A DNA stretch of 64,000 bases from CAVYGN01 sp963796325 (GCA_963796325.1 CAWCLF010000001.1:310001-374000), one strand, 5' to 3'. Shown: positions 33,848 through 43,396, counted from the stretch's first letter. The notes: generated by a model from the sequence alone, not told the origin. Numbers and translations: made by a program.

Positions 33848-35602
33848 TTAGACGAGGAATTCCCGGGGTTCGCCGAAGTAATAACCCTGCGAATAATCGA
33901 CCCCGAGCTCGACGCCCATTTCAAAGACTTCGCGTGAATGAACAAATTCGGATATGGTTTTAAGCTCGAGTTCCCTGGCGAAATTTACTATGGTTTTAAT
34001 GATGATCTGTGCGTTTTTATCGTATGGAAGGTTCTTGATAAGGGAGGAATCTATCTTGATATAATCGACATCCAGCCTCATTATATGTTCGAAATTGGAG
34101 TATCCCGAGCCGAAATCATCTATGGCGATCTTGCAGCCGAGCTCCTTTACCTCCTCTATAAACATCATAACTTCCCTGTAATTTTCAATTCCCTCTGATT
34201 CAAGGATTTCGAACACGACCCTGTTTGACAGGAGCCTGTTCTTCTTCAACTCGTTTATTATAAAAATATTGATGTCTTCATCGAGTATGTCGTTGACGGT
34301 GAGGTTGATGGAAAATTCATAGTTCAGGTCCTCGAATATTGCGAAAGATTTTAAGATCATAGCCCTGGTAATATTATCGTATAGATGCGATTTTTTTGCC
34401 AGGTCGAGGAAATGCTGGGGATGAATTACGGTTCCCTGCTTATCTATGAGCCTTACCAGAGCCTCGTATTTTTCTATCTTGCCGCTGATATTGTTTACGA
34501 TCGGCTGGAAGAAGGGCTTTATTCTCTGGTTATGGATGGCGTCTTTCAATTTCTGTTTCCAGATGATGTTATTCTCGTATTCCTTGGTTATTTCCATTGA
34601 TTCATCGTAAATGATGAAATTCTTCTGGAGGCGTTTTGCTCGTTTAAGCGCCATGTCGGCGTTCGTGGCTATCTTTCTCCATTTTCCTTCGGTGATCTTC
34701 TCCTCGAGAATGTCTTCGCTTCGGGCCAGGCCGAAAGTAACCCTGACGTTTATTTCGTGACCGTTAAGAATATAAGGATTTTCGTTTATGATATTCGACA
34801 GTGTTTTTACAATTTCGATAAGCCTGTCCCTGGATATGTCGCCGTCGAAGAGGAGAGCGAACTCGTCCGCCGGCATTCTGTATAAACAGTACTGCAGATC
34901 GTCCCTGACCTTTTTAAGCCGGTACGCCGTTTCCTTCAATATCATATCCCCTATCTTGTTTCCGTAACAGTCGTTTATCTCCTTGAAAAAGTCTATATTG
35001 GCAAGAATAAGGGAGGGTCTTTCAGTCCTTTCTATATCTATCAGGATCCTGTCCCTGTTGGGAAGGTCTGTTACCAGGTCCGTCCACATAAGCGAAGTCG
35101 ATTCATCTACTGTCTGTTTAAGAGTGTCCGCCATGCAGTTGAAATTATTGTATAAAACAGCCATCTCGCCCTGCGGGTTGCAGTGGTTGGCCCGGGCGAA
35201 ATAATTCTTGTTGCAGAGGCTTACTATGGCCTCATTAAGGTACTTAAGCGGCTGCCATATTTTCGATTTGAGCATTTTTGAGAAAATAAAGACGAAAACG
35301 GCGCCTCCGAAAGTCAATTCGGAAAAAATGATAAAAAGGAGGGTATAAGGGATTTCCGGCTGTTTTGATTCAGATACTGCGGGTTTCATGCTCCTGCCGA
35401 TGCTGTAAGAGGTTTTATAATAGAAAAAATAAGAAAGCAAAATGATTATGGAAATTAAGAGATAAGCGCCTAAAATAAAAAGAATAATCCTTTTATTAAG
35501 GCTTTTCCGCGGCGTCAGCCCCATCAGCCTGTTACCGTGAACGAAACGATCCATAAACTTTCCGTAGCTGAAAAAATTCCCCAAAAAGCCCCAATAACGC
35601 AC
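33848..35602 (-). CDS. Membrane GGDEF-EAL protein, probable c-di-GMP phosphodiesterase
   Basis: A 584-residue protein with two membrane helices (around 40-60 and 90-110) and a HAMP-like stretch. It continues with a GGDEF domain whose active-site motif is MPADEF rather than GGDEF, so cyclase activity is unlikely. The EAL domain (from about 330) keeps the expected residues: YEALVRL, an INLTVND strand, a glutamate in FEILESEG, IAIDDFGSGYSN, VDYIKIDSS and QGYYFG. It should hydrolyse c-di-GMP and might use the dead GGDEF for GTP sensing. The start is uncertain: GTG at 35602 has no clear ribosome-binding site and an ATG 16 codons later is possible. Confidence 0.88.
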   Translation of the reverse strand: MRYWGFLGNFFSYGKFMDRFVHGNRLMGLTPRKSLNKRIILFILGAYLLISIIILLSYFFYYKTSYSIGRSMKPAVSESKQPEIPYTLLFIIFSELTFGGAVFVFIFSKMLKSKIWQPLKYLNEAIVSLCNKNYFARANHCNPQGEMAVLYNNFNCMADTLKQTVDESTSLMWTDLVTDLPNRDRILIDIERTERPSLILANIDFFKEINDCYGNKIGDMILKETAYRLKKVRDDLQYCLYRMPADEFALLFDGDISRDRLIEIVKTLSNIINENPYILNGHEINVRVTFGLARSEDILEEKITEGKWRKIATNADMALKRAKRLQKNFIIYDESMEITKEYENNIIWKQKLKDAIHNQRIKPFFQPIVNNISGKIEKYEALVRLIDKQGTVIHPQHFLDLAKKSHLYDNITRAMILKSFAIFEDLNYEFSINLTVNDILDEDINIFIINELKKNRLLSNRVVFEILESEGIENYREVMMFIEEVKELGCKIAIDDFGSGYSNFEHIMRLDVDYIKIDSSLIKNLPYDKNAQIIIKTIVNFARELELKTISEFVHSREVFEMGVELGVDYSQGYYFGEPREFLV

Positions 35603-35629
35603 AGAATATCGGTTTTTGAACTCTTATTC

Positions 35630-36346
35630 TTAACCCCTTTTCCGGAAAAACTCCCACATGGCAACAGCGCCTGAAACGGACGCATTCAAACTATTTATCT
35701 TTCCTGTAGTGGGAATTCGCAATAGCGCATCGCAATTCCTTTTCACAGATTTGCGGATTCCTTTTCTTTCTGAACCAATAATATAGCAGATTTTATTTTT
35801 TATATCAAGTTCCTTAATGGTACCGGCTGCCTCGCCTGCGAGACCTATGACAGTAAAACCGGCTTCCTTCACCTCGCTGGAAAACCTGTTGAGGCTGTCG
35901 ATATATATGATCTTCTGCCTGTATACAGCCCCGGCCGAAGATTTTATGGTTTGAGGCGTGATCCTGGCGCTGTTGTCCCTGGGCAGGACCACTGCGTTAA
36001 AATCGAATAGGAGCGCCGAACGGACAATGGCGCCGAGGTTCCCGGTATCCGTTATCCCGTCCAGTACGATCAGCGAGTCGAAACCGCCCCAGTCGATTTT
36101 GACGCTTTCATCGTCAACTATATTTTCGGGAAGGACCAGCTCGGCTATTATGCCCTGGTGCTTTTCCGAATGCGAAAGGCTTGTCAGCATACTGAGCGGT
36201 TCGTAGGAAAGCGGTATCCCGGCAGTCTTTATCCTCTTTACCAGGTTTTCGAATTTCAATTCTTTACCGCGCCCGATTATGACACATTTAAGCCGTATAT
36301 TTTCTTCCAGCGCTTCCTCAATGGAATTTCTGCCGTAAACGTACAA
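35630..36346 (-). CDS. rlmB: 23S rRNA 2'-O-methyltransferase RlmB (SpoU family)
   Basis: A 238-residue SPOUT methyltransferase. The N-terminal substrate-binding domain starts YVYGRNSIEEALEEN. The three SpoU motifs are visible: DGITDTGNLGAIVRSALLF, then CYIIGSERKGI, then RIPTTGKINSLNASVSGAVA. RlmB methylates G2251 of 23S rRNA (E. coli numbering); the paralogue TrmH cannot be wholly excluded but lacks this N-terminal domain. It lies 12 bp after ogt. Confidence 0.93.
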   Translation of the reverse strand: MYVYGRNSIEEALEENIRLKCVIIGRGKELKFENLVKRIKTAGIPLSYEPLSMLTSLSHSEKHQGIIAELVLPENIVDDESVKIDWGGFDSLIVLDGITDTGNLGAIVRSALLFDFNAVVLPRDNSARITPQTIKSSAGAVYRQKIIYIDSLNRFSSEVKEAGFTVIGLAGEAAGTIKELDIKNKICYIIGSERKGIRKSVKRNCDALLRIPTTGKINSLNASVSGAVAMWEFFRKRG

Positions 36347-36358
36347 GCCTGCCCTTCC

Positions 36359-36859
36359 TTAACCGGCCGCTGCGGAACTGCGGGCATATTTATCCTCGAG
36401 CGCCAGAAGATGGACTTTCAGTTCCTTTCCCGAAGAGAAATTGCCGGGATGAGCTATTGAGGCGCCCCCGGGCAGTACCCTGTGGCAGGGTACTATCAGC
36501 GGGAATGGATTGTGTTTAAGGGCCTGGCCTACTGCCCTCGAAAACCTTCTGCCGCCTATCATTTCCGCCACATCCCGGTATGTCGCTGTTTTCCCGTAGG
36601 GAATGGACATGGCGGCTGCATACACACTTTTTCTGAAAGGTGTGAGACTTTCAAATTCAAGATCAAGGTCATGATCCGGGGATTCTCCCTTAAGGAATTT
36701 TTCAAAATATTCATAAAGGGGCAAGTCCCGGCGGCCTGTATTTTTTTCGCCTGATAGCATTATCCGGATTCCGGCCACTGTATCTCCTGACAGGGCGATA
36801 TTTATTTTTATGCCTTCGATTGTAAAATTTTCAGTTCGATGGGATGTATTTCGGGACAT
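36359..36859 (-). CDS. ogt: Methylated-DNA-protein cysteine methyltransferase
   Basis: The 166-residue protein removes O6-alkyl groups from guanine by suicide transfer to cysteine. The active-site PCHRVLPGG (the family form is PCHRVI), the helix-turn-helix with arginine finger (VAEMIGGRRFSRAVGQALKHN) and the upstream asparagine hinge are present. GGAGTATAAT precedes the ATG at 36859. It begins a three-gene minus-strand run toward rlmB and the EAL protein. Confidence 0.95.
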   Translation of the reverse strand: MSRNTSHRTENFTIEGIKINIALSGDTVAGIRIMLSGEKNTGRRDLPLYEYFEKFLKGESPDHDLDLEFESLTPFRKSVYAAAMSIPYGKTATYRDVAEMIGGRRFSRAVGQALKHNPFPLIVPCHRVLPGGASIAHPGNFSSGKELKVHLLALEDKYARSSAAAG

Positions 36860-36967
36860 ATTATACTCCTTAATGGCGGAAATAATATGACATTTTAGCT
36901 TATTTTCCGGAAATGGTCTATTAAAAGAGGGTTGGTCATGATTGATGGGTTCTTGTGCATTCCAAAC

Positions 36968-38872
36968 TCAGTGTATTAAATTTTGGTTAAGTGAAATGAT
37001 GGACATGCTTTCCATATTATAAGCATCAGAATTACTCGGATTTAATTGTATTTCTTTATCAAAATTATCAATTGCATTTGAATAATCTTTTATTTCATAG
37101 TACACAAGTCCTTTATCGTAAAATGAATTCGTGTTTTCGAGTCGCACTGACAAGTTTTTTAAATAATAAGCATTATAAATACTTGGGTCTAATTGCATTA
37201 CTTTCTCAAAATCCGCAATTGCATTTGAATAATCTTTTAATTTAAAATGAGCAAGCCCCATGTTATAAATAGAATTTGTAAAAGAATGATCCAGATTAAC
37301 AGCGGTTTCATAATCTTTAATAGCTCTGTTATATTCATGTTTATTATAATATGTAACTCCCCTGTTATTATACGCAAAGGCATAATCGGGTTTCAAACGG
37401 ATCGCTTCGCTGTAATCTGCAATCGACTTATCGTATTCTCTCAGATAAAAATATGTTATTCCTCTTGCCAGATAATTAATTGGATCTTCAGGATTCAATT
37501 CGACCGCCAGGGAAAAATATTTTTCGGCTTCGTTATTGGTATTATTTTTAAAAAATTCTTCAACCCAGCCGAAATTAAACATTATTTTTGAAAAGTTTCT
37601 CCTCGATAAATTAACCGGGCTGTCGAAAAGCTCTTCCTGGTATTTATCTGAATTAATAAAATCGCCGTTCATGGCGTATGCATAAGACATGCAAAAGAGA
37701 GCGCCGGTATTATCCGGATCGAAAGCCTTGACGGCATTACAGGAAATGATGATGTTCGAATAAAGGTCACCTTTTGATGTAAATCTTTTTCTGTTATTGA
37801 TAAATTCTTCCTGCAGGAAAGCTGAATATGTCATAATATCGATATATTTCAGGATAAATTCCGACGATCTGCTGATAAAATCGGATCTTGTATAATCCAG
37901 GCTTGTGACGATTTCGCGGTTTCCCTCGCTCACACTGAGGTTGAAAATGTTTGAATAGGAAACATAACCGTCGATGGAATAGTAATGATATCCGAAAAAT
38001 CCCTGGAAATAGCAGTTTTTTTTCATAAACTGGAACAGCCTGTTTAAAGACAGATCCATACCGGAATAGTTTACTGAAATATCAGGGAGGCTGTCAGATT
38101 CGCCTGTAAAAATGGCGCCGGGGGGTGCGACATTGGAAAAAGATCCGGTTTTATTCATGAAATTCTGACCCTGATTTTTCATTCTGGAAATTTCTTCCCT
38201 AAGGTAATAGGATAAGTTTGTCTGCCTGAACCCTTTCGTTTTATAAAAATCATCCGGAACCTTTATATCGTTAAAAACAGTTGTGTTTTTCGGCAGTTCG
38301 GAAAGGTAAATATAAAATAATGTAAAAATTACCGCAAGGGGTATCAGAAGCAGGCTTTCTTTTAAAACATCCATGAACGGCTGATTTCTCCAGATTTGAT
38401 ATGCAAGTAATAAAATAATAATTATCAGTATCGTGCCGGCAGGATTGAATTTTAAAAACAATATAATAGTTACGGATAAGATCAGGATCAGACCCATCAG
38501 TACCGATTGGATTATGCTTGATTTATTTATCTCTATGCCTTTTTGAGTAACGCTTTTTAAAGAACGGGCTGCCTTTTTTCCCTTATTATCACCTCTTCTC
38601 CATTTGAAATAATAGTATAAAATTATTATAAAAACGAGGAAAACGGAGGCGATGTTCAAATAAAAGGAAACAGGCTTCGGCTTCAAAGAATTTATATATT
38701 TTAGTTTAATCCAGAATAAAGAGATCTGGTGCGTCCAGAAAATCGAGATGACGATATAACCGACTATTATAATGAAGAATAAAAAAAACAGATTATAGGC
38801 GTCGCCATTGAATAATTTCTTTGACTGTCCAGTCTTCCTGCTGGCAGTTTTCTTTGTGACCGGCAATATCAT
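36968..38872 (-). CDS. Membrane-anchored TPR protein
   Basis: A 634-residue protein. The N-terminal ~200 residues contain about five membrane helices. The middle (200-400) is probably extracytoplasmic and unrecognised. The C-terminal ~230 residues hold at least six canonical TPR units in tandem (for example INYLARGITYFYLREYDKSI and YAFAYNNRGVTYYNKHEYNR). TPR arrays serve as protein-docking scaffolds; no partner is evident. No clear ribosome-binding site precedes the ATG. Its AT content is a little higher than that of its neighbours. Confidence 0.8.
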   Translation of the reverse strand: MILPVTKKTASRKTGQSKKLFNGDAYNLFFLFFIIIVGYIVISIFWTHQISLFWIKLKYINSLKPKPVSFYLNIASVFLVFIIILYYYFKWRRGDNKGKKAARSLKSVTQKGIEINKSSIIQSVLMGLILILSVTIILFLKFNPAGTILIIIILLLAYQIWRNQPFMDVLKESLLLIPLAVIFTLFYIYLSELPKNTTVFNDIKVPDDFYKTKGFRQTNLSYYLREEISRMKNQGQNFMNKTGSFSNVAPPGAIFTGESDSLPDISVNYSGMDLSLNRLFQFMKKNCYFQGFFGYHYYSIDGYVSYSNIFNLSVSEGNREIVTSLDYTRSDFISRSSEFILKYIDIMTYSAFLQEEFINNRKRFTSKGDLYSNIIISCNAVKAFDPDNTGALFCMSYAYAMNGDFINSDKYQEELFDSPVNLSRRNFSKIMFNFGWVEEFFKNNTNNEAEKYFSLAVELNPEDPINYLARGITYFYLREYDKSIADYSEAIRLKPDYAFAYNNRGVTYYNKHEYNRAIKDYETAVNLDHSFTNSIYNMGLAHFKLKDYSNAIADFEKVMQLDPSIYNAYYLKNLSVRLENTNSFYDKGLVYYEIKDYSNAIDNFDKEIQLNPSNSDAYNMESMSIISLNQNLIH

Positions 38873-39031
38873 ATTGTTAATATCGTCTTATTACAGTTTT
38901 AAAGATAACTGATTTATAGGAAATTCTTTTGACTTGAAGTAAAAGATTGAAGAAAGCTGGCGAACTATTTCTTGGCCGGAAACCATCTTTGAGATTATTA
39001 TTGATATAGAATCGGTTGGAGTGGTAATAAT

Positions 39032-39631
39032 ATGAAAGAAAATGAAGATAAACGGGAAAAAAGGCTGGCAAATGTGTCGCTTTCGGAATGGAGATATTCT
39101 GAAGACCAGTATTACCTGATGAAGGAAGAGTATAAAACACTGCATGGGGAGCTTTTGAAGCATGGCGAAAACAGTTACCGGGTCCTGTCTTTTATGCTCA
39201 TAACAGCCGGTATAATAATTACGATCGGTTTACTGCAGGCGGGGGTTTACTATATCCTGTTTTTGTTTCCCGTAATCTGTTTTTTCATGGCAAGGCTGTG
39301 GAAATATAATATCGAAGGGACTGGCCGTATTTGTTCATACATCCGTTCAGAGATAGAAAACAACATCTTTTTCGGCAAGCAGGGTGTGCATGCCTGCAGG
39401 AATTATGAAAATAACGATAAAAGAAGAAGTCCCCTTTTAACTTTTATACGGAATCTGTTCATGCCCGGAATGTTTCTGGCAGTGGAAATAATCGTTATGG
39501 CTCTCGGTATATTGAAAAGCAATTTTACTGCAATCGACAGAGTTATGATAGTATTAGGAGCATTCTTCATTTTCCTTACGCTGGCGGTTCTTTTTCCGAA
39601 TAAATTCTCAAGATCCGGCGAGCACGGCTGA
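39032..39631 (+). CDS. Small membrane protein of unknown function
   Basis: A 199-residue protein not recognised. A charged N-terminal ~50 residues is followed by two membrane helices (about 55-90) and a second pair (about 145-190). The arrangement resembles small SLATT/holin-like scaffolds of unknown role, but this is a shape resemblance only. TTGGAG 10 bp before ATG is a weak ribosome-binding site. It is divergent from the membrane TPR gene across 159 bp. Confidence 0.6.
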   Translation: MKENEDKREKRLANVSLSEWRYSEDQYYLMKEEYKTLHGELLKHGENSYRVLSFMLITAGIIITIGLLQAGVYYILFLFPVICFFMARLWKYNIEGTGRICSYIRSEIENNIFFGKQGVHACRNYENNDKRRSPLLTFIRNLFMPGMFLAVEIIVMALGILKSNFTAIDRVMIVLGAFFIFLTLAVLFPNKFSRSGEHG

Positions 39632-39747
39632 TCTATCGGATTATATTAGACAAACCGGATGAAATAAAATATCATTAAGGCAGTTCTAATATCTTAAGGA
39701 ATTAAAATATGTTTCTGCAAACTCAAGATGCATGCCTTATGGGCCCT

Positions 39748-39779
39748 GGTGCACTTGTGCCTGAAGGACAGGTGTGCAC
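39748..39779 (+). promoter_or_regulatory. Possible structured leader of rsmG
   Basis: In the 200-bp gap before rsmG, GTGCAC (39749-39754) can pair with GTGCAC (39774-39779), enclosing an inner CCTG-aagga-CAGG hairpin (39760-39772). This could be a leader RNA structure or two copies of an operator. It does not match a riboswitch I recognise. The rest of the gap shows nothing further. Confidence 0.25.
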
Positions 39780-39831
39780 TACCTATCGAAGGGTATATTA
39801 GAAGTGCCCATTTATTATTAAGGGGTTTTTT

Positions 39832-40413
39832 ATGGAAATTCCTCCCGAAAGGGAAAATCTAATCAAAGCTTACCTTGCGGAGCTCTTAAAATGGAACAGG
39901 GGGATGAATTTAATAGGCAGATCGACGGAAAACGATATATGGGAAAACCATATCAGGGACAGTCTTGCCCTGTATCCTTATCTCCTGAGACTCAATATAC
40001 GCGATGTCATAGATATCGGGAGCGGCGGGGGCATACCGGCCGTACCGCTCTGCATGCTTCTGCCGGACAGGAAATTTTATCTTACTGAAGTCGATTCAAA
40101 GAAACTTGCATTCCTCGAATTCGTGGCTAAGAAATTCTCGCTCAATGCGGAAGTAATCGATATAAACAGCGGTTTCTGCTTCGACGCAGAATCTGCCATT
40201 ACCAGCAGGGCCTTTTCTTCGATAAAAAATATTTTCGAATGGGCAGTCCGGCATGCCCCCGGATGTTCTGTTTTTTACCTTTTGAAGGGGAAAAGCGGAA
40301 CAGTGGAGGATGAATTAACTCAAGCGGGGATAACTTTATACGATCTTGTAAATCTTGATAAAGGCACGCTATTGATAGTTGACCGGAGACCCGTTATCAA
40401 GGAGAGGATATGA
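39832..40413 (+). CDS. rsmG: 16S rRNA m7G527 methyltransferase RsmG (GidB)
   Basis: A 193-residue class I methyltransferase that modifies G527 of 16S rRNA. The AdoMet-binding motif VIDIGSGGGIPAVPLCM and the N-terminal LLKWNRGMNLIGRSTENDIW with HIRDSLALYP are family-typical. AAGGGG 8 bp before the ATG is a good site. Its stop overlaps the next gene's ATG (ATGA), so the two are coupled. Confidence 0.94.
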   Translation: MEIPPERENLIKAYLAELLKWNRGMNLIGRSTENDIWENHIRDSLALYPYLLRLNIRDVIDIGSGGGIPAVPLCMLLPDRKFYLTEVDSKKLAFLEFVAKKFSLNAEVIDINSGFCFDAESAITSRAFSSIKNIFEWAVRHAPGCSVFYLLKGKSGTVEDELTQAGITLYDLVNLDKGTLLIVDRRPVIKERI

Positions 40414-41198
40414 ATTGCCCCGTATGCGGCAGCGCGAGGAATAGACGCCTTTTTAAAGGCGGATTTTATACTCTCGATCTGTGCCTGGAATGCCGTTCAA
40501 ATTTCCAGGAGCGTTCCGGAAAACCTTCCGGCGGCTATAACAGCGAATATTTTCATGCAGGGCATCAAAAAGCCTACGGGAAGACATACATGGAAGACGA
40601 AAGCAATATACGCGCCTTTTCAAGGCGGAGACTTTCCGCTTTAAAGAGACTAGTTCCGGAAGGCGGCAGGATACTGGATATAGGCTCCGCCATGGGGCTT
40701 TTTTGCGATGAAGCGGTGAAAATGGGGTTTGAGGCCCATGGTGTCGAGATATCCGATTATGCCAGGGATTATTCGATAAAACGTTTCGGCATAAAATGCT
40801 GGTCCGGCCTTGAGGCGGCGGAAGGGCCGTATGATGCTGCGACATTATGGTTTACCATAGAGCACATTGAAAATCCACTTGAATGGCTGGGCCGGATTAA
40901 CGGGCTGCTTAGGCAGGGTGGAGTAATCGCCGCATCGGTTCCTAATTCGGAAGGAGCTTTCGCCAGGTTTAACTCTTCGGAGTATTATAAAAAAAGACCC
41001 GAGGAGCATTATTTTGAACCTTCTCCCCGCGGAATCAGGATAATGTTTTTTAACTGCGGATTTAAGGTAAAAAAATTAGATTATTTCGGTCTTCATCCCG
41101 AACGGCTGGGCCTGCCGGCATGGGCTCCTGTTAAAAACCTGCAAAAAGCCATGCGGGCAGGCGATACTTTTGAAATTTATGCCGTTAAAGTCCTGTAA
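40410..41198 (+). CDS. SAM-dependent methyltransferase with N-terminal zinc knuckle
   Basis: A 262-residue protein. Four cysteines at the N terminus (CPVCGS...CLECRS) form a probable zinc ribbon. The Rossmann core begins GGRILDIGSAMGLFCDEAVK, with the motif IV region LWFTIEHIENPLEWL typical of type 11/12 methyltransferases. Similar proteins act on polysaccharides, quinones or small metabolites; the substrate is not clear. It overlaps rsmG by 4 bp and ends 9 bp before the convergent permease gene. Confidence 0.8.
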   Translation: MNCPVCGSARNRRLFKGGFYTLDLCLECRSNFQERSGKPSGGYNSEYFHAGHQKAYGKTYMEDESNIRAFSRRRLSALKRLVPEGGRILDIGSAMGLFCDEAVKMGFEAHGVEISDYARDYSIKRFGIKCWSGLEAAEGPYDAATLWFTIEHIENPLEWLGRINGLLRQGGVIAASVPNSEGAFARFNSSEYYKKRPEEHYFEPSPRGIRIMFFNCGFKVKKLDYFGLHPERLGLPAWAPVKNLQKAMRAGDTFEIYAVKVL

Positions 41199-41207
41199 GA
41201 GAGGGAC

Positions 41208-42344
41208 CTAGCCCTTCAGCGCTCCTTCAGTGACCTTCGTTATGATCAATCTGGACATCAATATGAATACCAGCAGGAGAGGCATTATCGCGATAACGGT
41301 TGCAACCATGGAATCTCCTTCGAAAGTATTCAATGTCCTCAGCGTGGTCAGGGCAACGGGCACAGTATATGTATTCTGGGAATTGAAAATAATAAGAGGC
41401 CCTAAATACGAGTTCCAGCTTCCCAGGAATGTTATGATGCCGAAAGATCCTATAACAGGCAGGATCAGCGGGAATACTATTCTCCAGTATATGGTGAACT
41501 CCGATCCGCCGTCGACTCTCGCAGCATCGACAAAGTCTATCGGGATTGAAGCCTCGATAAACTGCCTCATCATGAATATTCCGAATGCGTTCGCGATCCC
41601 GGGTATATAAATGGCTTTTGCAGTATTAAGCCACCCGAAGGCCCTCATCATTATGTAATAAGGCACAAGACCTATGATCTGGGGTATCATCATTGTGACA
41701 AGCATGAAGGTGAACAGAGCTTTTTTACCCCTGAAATTGTACATGGCGAACCCGTATCCTCCGAGCGAGCAGAAGAATATGGACATGATAGTTACCATTG
41801 CGGCTATATAAAGGCTGTTCCAGATATTCCTCCAGTACGGGGTTTTACCCAGGAGTATGCGGTAATTGTTTACAAACTGGGGGAAAAATCCGCTCCCTTT
41901 GTCGGGAAAATACCACTGTCCGCTGATCAATCCAGGGGAATCGACCGTAAGCTGCAAAGGCGAATCTACCGAAGTGACTGTCCTTATAGTTCCCGCCGAA
42001 TCTTTTATTTTCAAACCGGCAGATATGTTTGCAGTACTGTCGGGCTCCTGGAGTTTTATAATGGTATTATTGACAATAATATCGGAATGTCCCGCCGTTA
42101 TCGGTGCAAACTTTATAGTAAGCGGGGGCGGAAATATGAATATTTTTTCCCTGGAGAGGCCTGAAACGACTATCATGTACCAGAACGGAAATATCGTTAT
42201 TATAGTCCATATGATAAGCGGTAGATATAAGAGGATGTATTTCATCGTTGTTTTGAAAAAGTTGGGTCTTATCGACTTCCTGAACTGGGTGTCCATTTTA
42301 ACGACTCTTGCGGCTGTGGCCTGCTTTTCATTTATTGTTGCCAT
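41208..42344 (-). CDS. Carbohydrate ABC transporter permease, MalG type
   Basis: The 378-residue inner-membrane permease has about six helices and the EAA coupling loop DAARVDGGSEFTIYWRIVFP that docks the ATPase. The C-terminal half is ordinary. Between helix 1 and helix 2 there is an extra ~78-residue segment (about residues 75-150, hydrophilic, beta-rich), so the protein is about 100 residues longer than most MalG homologues. It partners with the permease upstream and the binding protein. No ATPase gene is in the cluster; a shared MsmK/UgpC-type ATPase is probably encoded elsewhere. Confidence 0.9.
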   Translation of the reverse strand: MATINEKQATAARVVKMDTQFRKSIRPNFFKTTMKYILLYLPLIIWTIITIFPFWYMIVVSGLSREKIFIFPPPLTIKFAPITAGHSDIIVNNTIIKLQEPDSTANISAGLKIKDSAGTIRTVTSVDSPLQLTVDSPGLISGQWYFPDKGSGFFPQFVNNYRILLGKTPYWRNIWNSLYIAAMVTIMSIFFCSLGGYGFAMYNFRGKKALFTFMLVTMMIPQIIGLVPYYIMMRAFGWLNTAKAIYIPGIANAFGIFMMRQFIEASIPIDFVDAARVDGGSEFTIYWRIVFPLILPVIGSFGIITFLGSWNSYLGPLIIFNSQNTYTVPVALTTLRTLNTFEGDSMVATVIAIMPLLLVFILMSRLIITKVTEGALKG

Positions 42345-42367
42345 AAATTTAACATTCTCCTATTTTA

Positions 42368-43396
42368 TCATTCTCTAAAGAACCTTCTGTTGAGAAGACT
42401 TAGTATCACCATTAAAGCGCACATTGTATAAGAAAGCGCGGCTCCAGTTCCGAAACTTCTGAACATGAATGCCTGCTGGTAAAGATAGAGGGCAAGGGTC
42501 ACTCCCTGGTTTGAATAAACCGCCGTTGCCTGGGGGTTGGCGCCTCCTAACAGGGCCATCGGTACGTCTATCAGCTGGATCTGGCCTATAATAGTCAGGG
42601 TAGTGGCAAAAAAGATGATAGGCCGTAAAAGCGGGAGAGTGATCCTGAAGAATATCTGGCTCCAGCTTGCCCCGTCGATCCTGGCTGCTTCGTACAGATT
42701 GTCCGGGATGCCCTGCAGACCGGCAAGGTAGATTATAGTATTCCAGCCTGTCCACTGCCAGATGGATACTGAAGCGATACAGACCCAGGTAAACTTTTTA
42801 AGCCAGAATATCGGGTGCTCGATCGGAATGAGATTGTTGGGCCCCACGATTTTAAGATTGTCAAGGTACTGCAGTATGCCGTTGAATAAGCCGGTCCTTT
42901 CGCTGTACGCCACGCTGAAAATAACGCTGATGGCGATAGCCGATGTAATGTAAGGCGCAAAAAGGATACCCTTGAAGAAATCCTTGAATTTGACAAAACC
43001 CTGGTTCAATATAAATGCGAAGAATAATGCAAAAACATGCTGTGGAATTGCCGTATAGACGGCGATGCCGAAAGTGTTTACAAATGAAGTCCAGAACATG
43101 CTGTCCTTTGGAACGGCATAGATCAGATGAAAGACTTTGGCGTCATCGGTATAAAATAACCTGAATTCGTCGAAGCCTAGCAGATTGATATAATTGGCAA
43201 GGCCGTTGAAAGTCATCGGGGAACTTGCCGTTCCGCTCCAGTGAACCAGACCAAGGTAGAAGGAATAAAGAATCGGAAACGTAGCGAATATTAGAAACGA
43301 TATGAAAAACGGGGCAACAAAAACGTAAGGAGTCGCCCTTCTCGAAAAATAACTCCAGCCACCACCTTTCGATATCGCAGTTTTCTTTGATGCCAT
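42368..43396 (-). CDS. Carbohydrate ABC transporter permease, MalF type
   Basis: A 342-residue permease with about six membrane helices. An N-terminal helix follows a short basic stretch (FSRRATPYVFVAPFFISFLIF). The EAA loop reads EAARIDGASWSQIFFRITLP. The family belongs to the CUT1 sugar importers (oligosaccharides, glycerol-3-phosphate). It lies 23 bp upstream of the MalG-type gene and follows the binding-protein gene after a strong hairpin. GGAGG precedes the ATG. Confidence 0.93.
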   Translation of the reverse strand: MASKKTAISKGGGWSYFSRRATPYVFVAPFFISFLIFATFPILYSFYLGLVHWSGTASSPMTFNGLANYINLLGFDEFRLFYTDDAKVFHLIYAVPKDSMFWTSFVNTFGIAVYTAIPQHVFALFFAFILNQGFVKFKDFFKGILFAPYITSAIAISVIFSVAYSERTGLFNGILQYLDNLKIVGPNNLIPIEHPIFWLKKFTWVCIASVSIWQWTGWNTIIYLAGLQGIPDNLYEAARIDGASWSQIFFRITLPLLRPIIFFATTLTIIGQIQLIDVPMALLGGANPQATAVYSNQGVTLALYLYQQAFMFRSFGTGAALSYTMCALMVILSLLNRRFFRE

